DNA of 64,000 nt from contig JABZJS010000004.1 of assembly GCA_015257665.1 (NCBI GenBank), positions 7,063-71,062 of the forward strand, given 5' to 3'. Shown here piece by piece: positions 62,971-64,000 of this stretch; the stretch's first letter is position 1, and each line of letters begins with the position of its first letter. The position numbers and the translations under genes were made by a program. Source of the stretch: Nanosynbacter sp. (GTDB lineage: Bacteria; Patescibacteriota; Saccharimonadia; Saccharimonadales; Saccharimonadaceae). The notes under the pieces were generated by a model. It saw nothing but the letters and a program-made list of their open reading frames with translations. It ran no database searches and was not told the origin of the DNA.

Positions 62971-63222
62971 GTGACACGCCGCTGGCATACTGGACCACAA
63001 TCGATCCAAGAGTGGTATAGCTCCACCCAAGAGCGGGGGTATGGCTATACGCTTGCTCGTGATGGGCTGGAGTTAGCACACGAAATTGCTGATCTCCCGA
63101 GAGTACAAGAGGCACTGGGAAACGTCTGTATACTTGCGACAACGCTGGATACGCTCCATGCTTGTCGTGTGACTCGCCGTGGTATACTCTCACCACCGCG
63201 CGAATATCCGCACGGACAATAG
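62971..63222 (+). CDS. Possible 83-residue protein
   Basis: GTG 62971 with GGAGG 10 nt before. The sequence is TRRWHTGPQSIQEWYSSTQE...GLELAHEIADLPRVQEAL and is soluble. A 20-codon frame upstream ends in GTGA with this start. Plausible but unsupported by any family. Confidence 0.45.
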   Translation: MTRRWHTGPQSIQEWYSSTQERGYGYTLARDGLELAHEIADLPRVQEALGNVCILATTLDTLHACRVTRRGILSPPREYPHGQ

Positions 63223-63252
63223 CAAGAGCGCGATGTATATCCGCTCATTGCT

Positions 63253-63855
63253 GTGCCTGCAAACGACCGTGTGCGATCACCAATGTGCTATCCCTCACCA
63301 ACTCAACGCCGTAATGTAGCAAGAGCTGCGCAATATCCAGAAGCTACAGCAACCCTTTTCACACCAGAGGTGTGGCCGCTTGATGATATACCGCCCGTCC
63401 AAGATAGGCAACATGCCATTGCCTATGCTGAGTCAATAATCATCGCACCAGATTATCGCGCATATAGCGGACGCCCACACATTAGCCTCCGCAAAAAGTT
63501 GCCTGGTCGGCCCGATAGATCGCAGACACTTATTGCTGCACACGAAGTTATTCATGAGGCAGTCCACCTAAGCCATTTTGTTCATCATCCGATATATCAT
63601 GAGGAGAAGAGGGATCGATATCGCGCTATTACCGAGATTGTCGCTTTTAGTGTTAATGCGGCAGTGAGCCGAGCAATTGCACAGGGGTCACCAGCGATGC
63701 GTGAGCGATATCTTGCAGCAATGTCGACAGCGATACGGGTTGATGCAGCCCGCCATTCTATCAATGGTCCGATCTCAAGTAGCAACGCTTTTGTTAACAT
63801 CGAGCAAGTTATCGCAGCGGTTAAGCAGCAAGGAATAGGTTACATCTTTCACTAG
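63253..63855 (+). CDS. HExxH-containing putative metalloprotein
   Basis: 200 residues from GTG 63253; ATG 63283 is an alternative. The motif HEVIHEAVHLSHF (about 97-109) contains HExxH and nearby His that could bind zinc. No signal peptide; helical. It resembles minimal zincins of toxin-antitoxin or IrrE-like proteins in motif only. It precedes the hrcA promoter. Confidence 0.6.
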   Translation: MPANDRVRSPMCYPSPTQRRNVARAAQYPEATATLFTPEVWPLDDIPPVQDRQHAIAYAESIIIAPDYRAYSGRPHISLRKKLPGRPDRSQTLIAAHEVIHEAVHLSHFVHHPIYHEEKRDRYRAITEIVAFSVNAAVSRAIAQGSPAMRERYLAAMSTAIRVDAARHSINGPISSSNAFVNIEQVIAAVKQQGIGYIFH

Positions 63856-63859
63856 CTCA

Positions 63860-63900
63860 TTAGCACTCTATTGACGAGAGTGCCAACTCTGCGCTATAAT
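63860..63900 (+). promoter_or_regulatory. CIRCE operator and hrcA promoter
   Basis: TTAGCACTC (63860-63868), 9 nt, GAGTGCCAA (63878-63886): CIRCE with one mismatch. TTGACG (63871-63876) sits in its spacer, 18 nt before TATAAT (63895-63900). HrcA would bind over the -35 and shut off its own promoter. Confidence 0.9.
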
Positions 63901-63906
63901 GCGACT

Positions 63907-64000
63907 ATGACCGAACGGCAACAAGCGATTCTTTCTGCCATCATTGAGCAATACGCCGAGATCGCTGCCCCTGTGGGGAGTGTGACGCTAGCGAAGCTAT
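63907..64000 (+). CDS. hrcA: Heat-inducible repressor HrcA (start only)
   Basis: ATG 63907 opens MTERQQAILSAIIEQYAEI, then AAPVGSVTLAKL, the first winged-helix segment of HrcA. TATAAT lies 6 nt before the ATG, so the mRNA is predicted to be leaderless. The CIRCE site upstream confirms autoregulation. The frame runs off the window; grpE, dnaK and dnaJ often follow hrcA. Confidence 0.9.
   Translation, partial: MTERQQAILSAIIEQYAEIAAPVGSVTLAKL

Overview
The window reads as a chromosome segment of a Candidatus Saccharibacteria (TM7) / Patescibacteria-type bacterium. Supporting signs are about 50% GC, tightly packed short genes, the standard genetic code (TGA is used as a stop throughout), a minimal set of housekeeping genes with many small membrane proteins of unknown function, and a type IV secretion/pilus-like ATPase cluster. 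Promoter layout is very unusual. At least eighteen genes have a TATAAT/TATACT -10 box only 6-10 nt before the start codon, so their mRNAs should be leaderless. Others carry strong AAGGAG ribosome binding sites. The taxonomic call is an inference from gene content, because no rRNA gene is present.

Layout. 1-6.8 kb: the end of a conjugation-like secretion cluster (VirB4 ATPase, CHAP peptidoglycan hydrolase, VirD4/TraG-like ATPase), followed by a tandemly duplicated membrane protein plus a decayed lipase gene. 6.9-16 kb: a GT2-GT39 glycosyltransferase fusion, a Nudix protein, a PadR regulator with a frameshifted GyrI-like partner, a two-component system, an orphan RelB-like antitoxin and a secreted DsbA-like thioredoxin. 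16-27 kb: a CBS membrane protein, AspRS, several hydrolases, an IMPase-like phosphatase, a Y-family DNA polymerase with a small partner, a MutY-like glycosylase without Fe-S cysteines and a VIT1-like transporter. 27-40 kb: a Tat-type metalloprotease, small envelope proteins, an MscS channel, TsaC, TrmB, an HD-CYTH fusion, a winged-helix Nudix protein, MazG, a HAD hydrolase, MurC and a histone-tailed small protein. 40-50 kb: three CAT-anticodon tRNAs near TilS, a DivIC/FtsB protein, a cysteine-less pyridine nucleotide oxidoreductase, FtsH and MurJ. 49.5-59.5 kb: translation factor EF4 (lepA) in two pieces, 8 kb apart. 59.5-64 kb: a guanylate kinase-like protein, an LssY_C membrane protein, a group of unknown CxxC proteins and the start of hrcA behind a CIRCE operator.

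The standout observation is the split lepA. The N-terminal half (GTPase and domain II) ends in the linker before domain III. The C-terminal half starts in that same linker, 8 kb downstream, with its own TATAAT box and ATG. No conserved part of the protein seems to be missing. The intervening block carries three Nudix hydrolases, a DUF218 protein, an SDR, an S51-like peptidase, a GrpB protein, a 5-6 TM protein and an 827-residue protein of unknown type. No recombinase is visible in it.

Functionally the window is rich in nucleotide-pool and damage-sanitation genes (five Nudix proteins, MazG, HD-CYTH, GrpB, MutY-like, Y-family polymerase), tRNA maturation (TilS, TsaC, TrmB) and envelope biogenesis (MurC, MurJ, DivIC, GT2-GT39).
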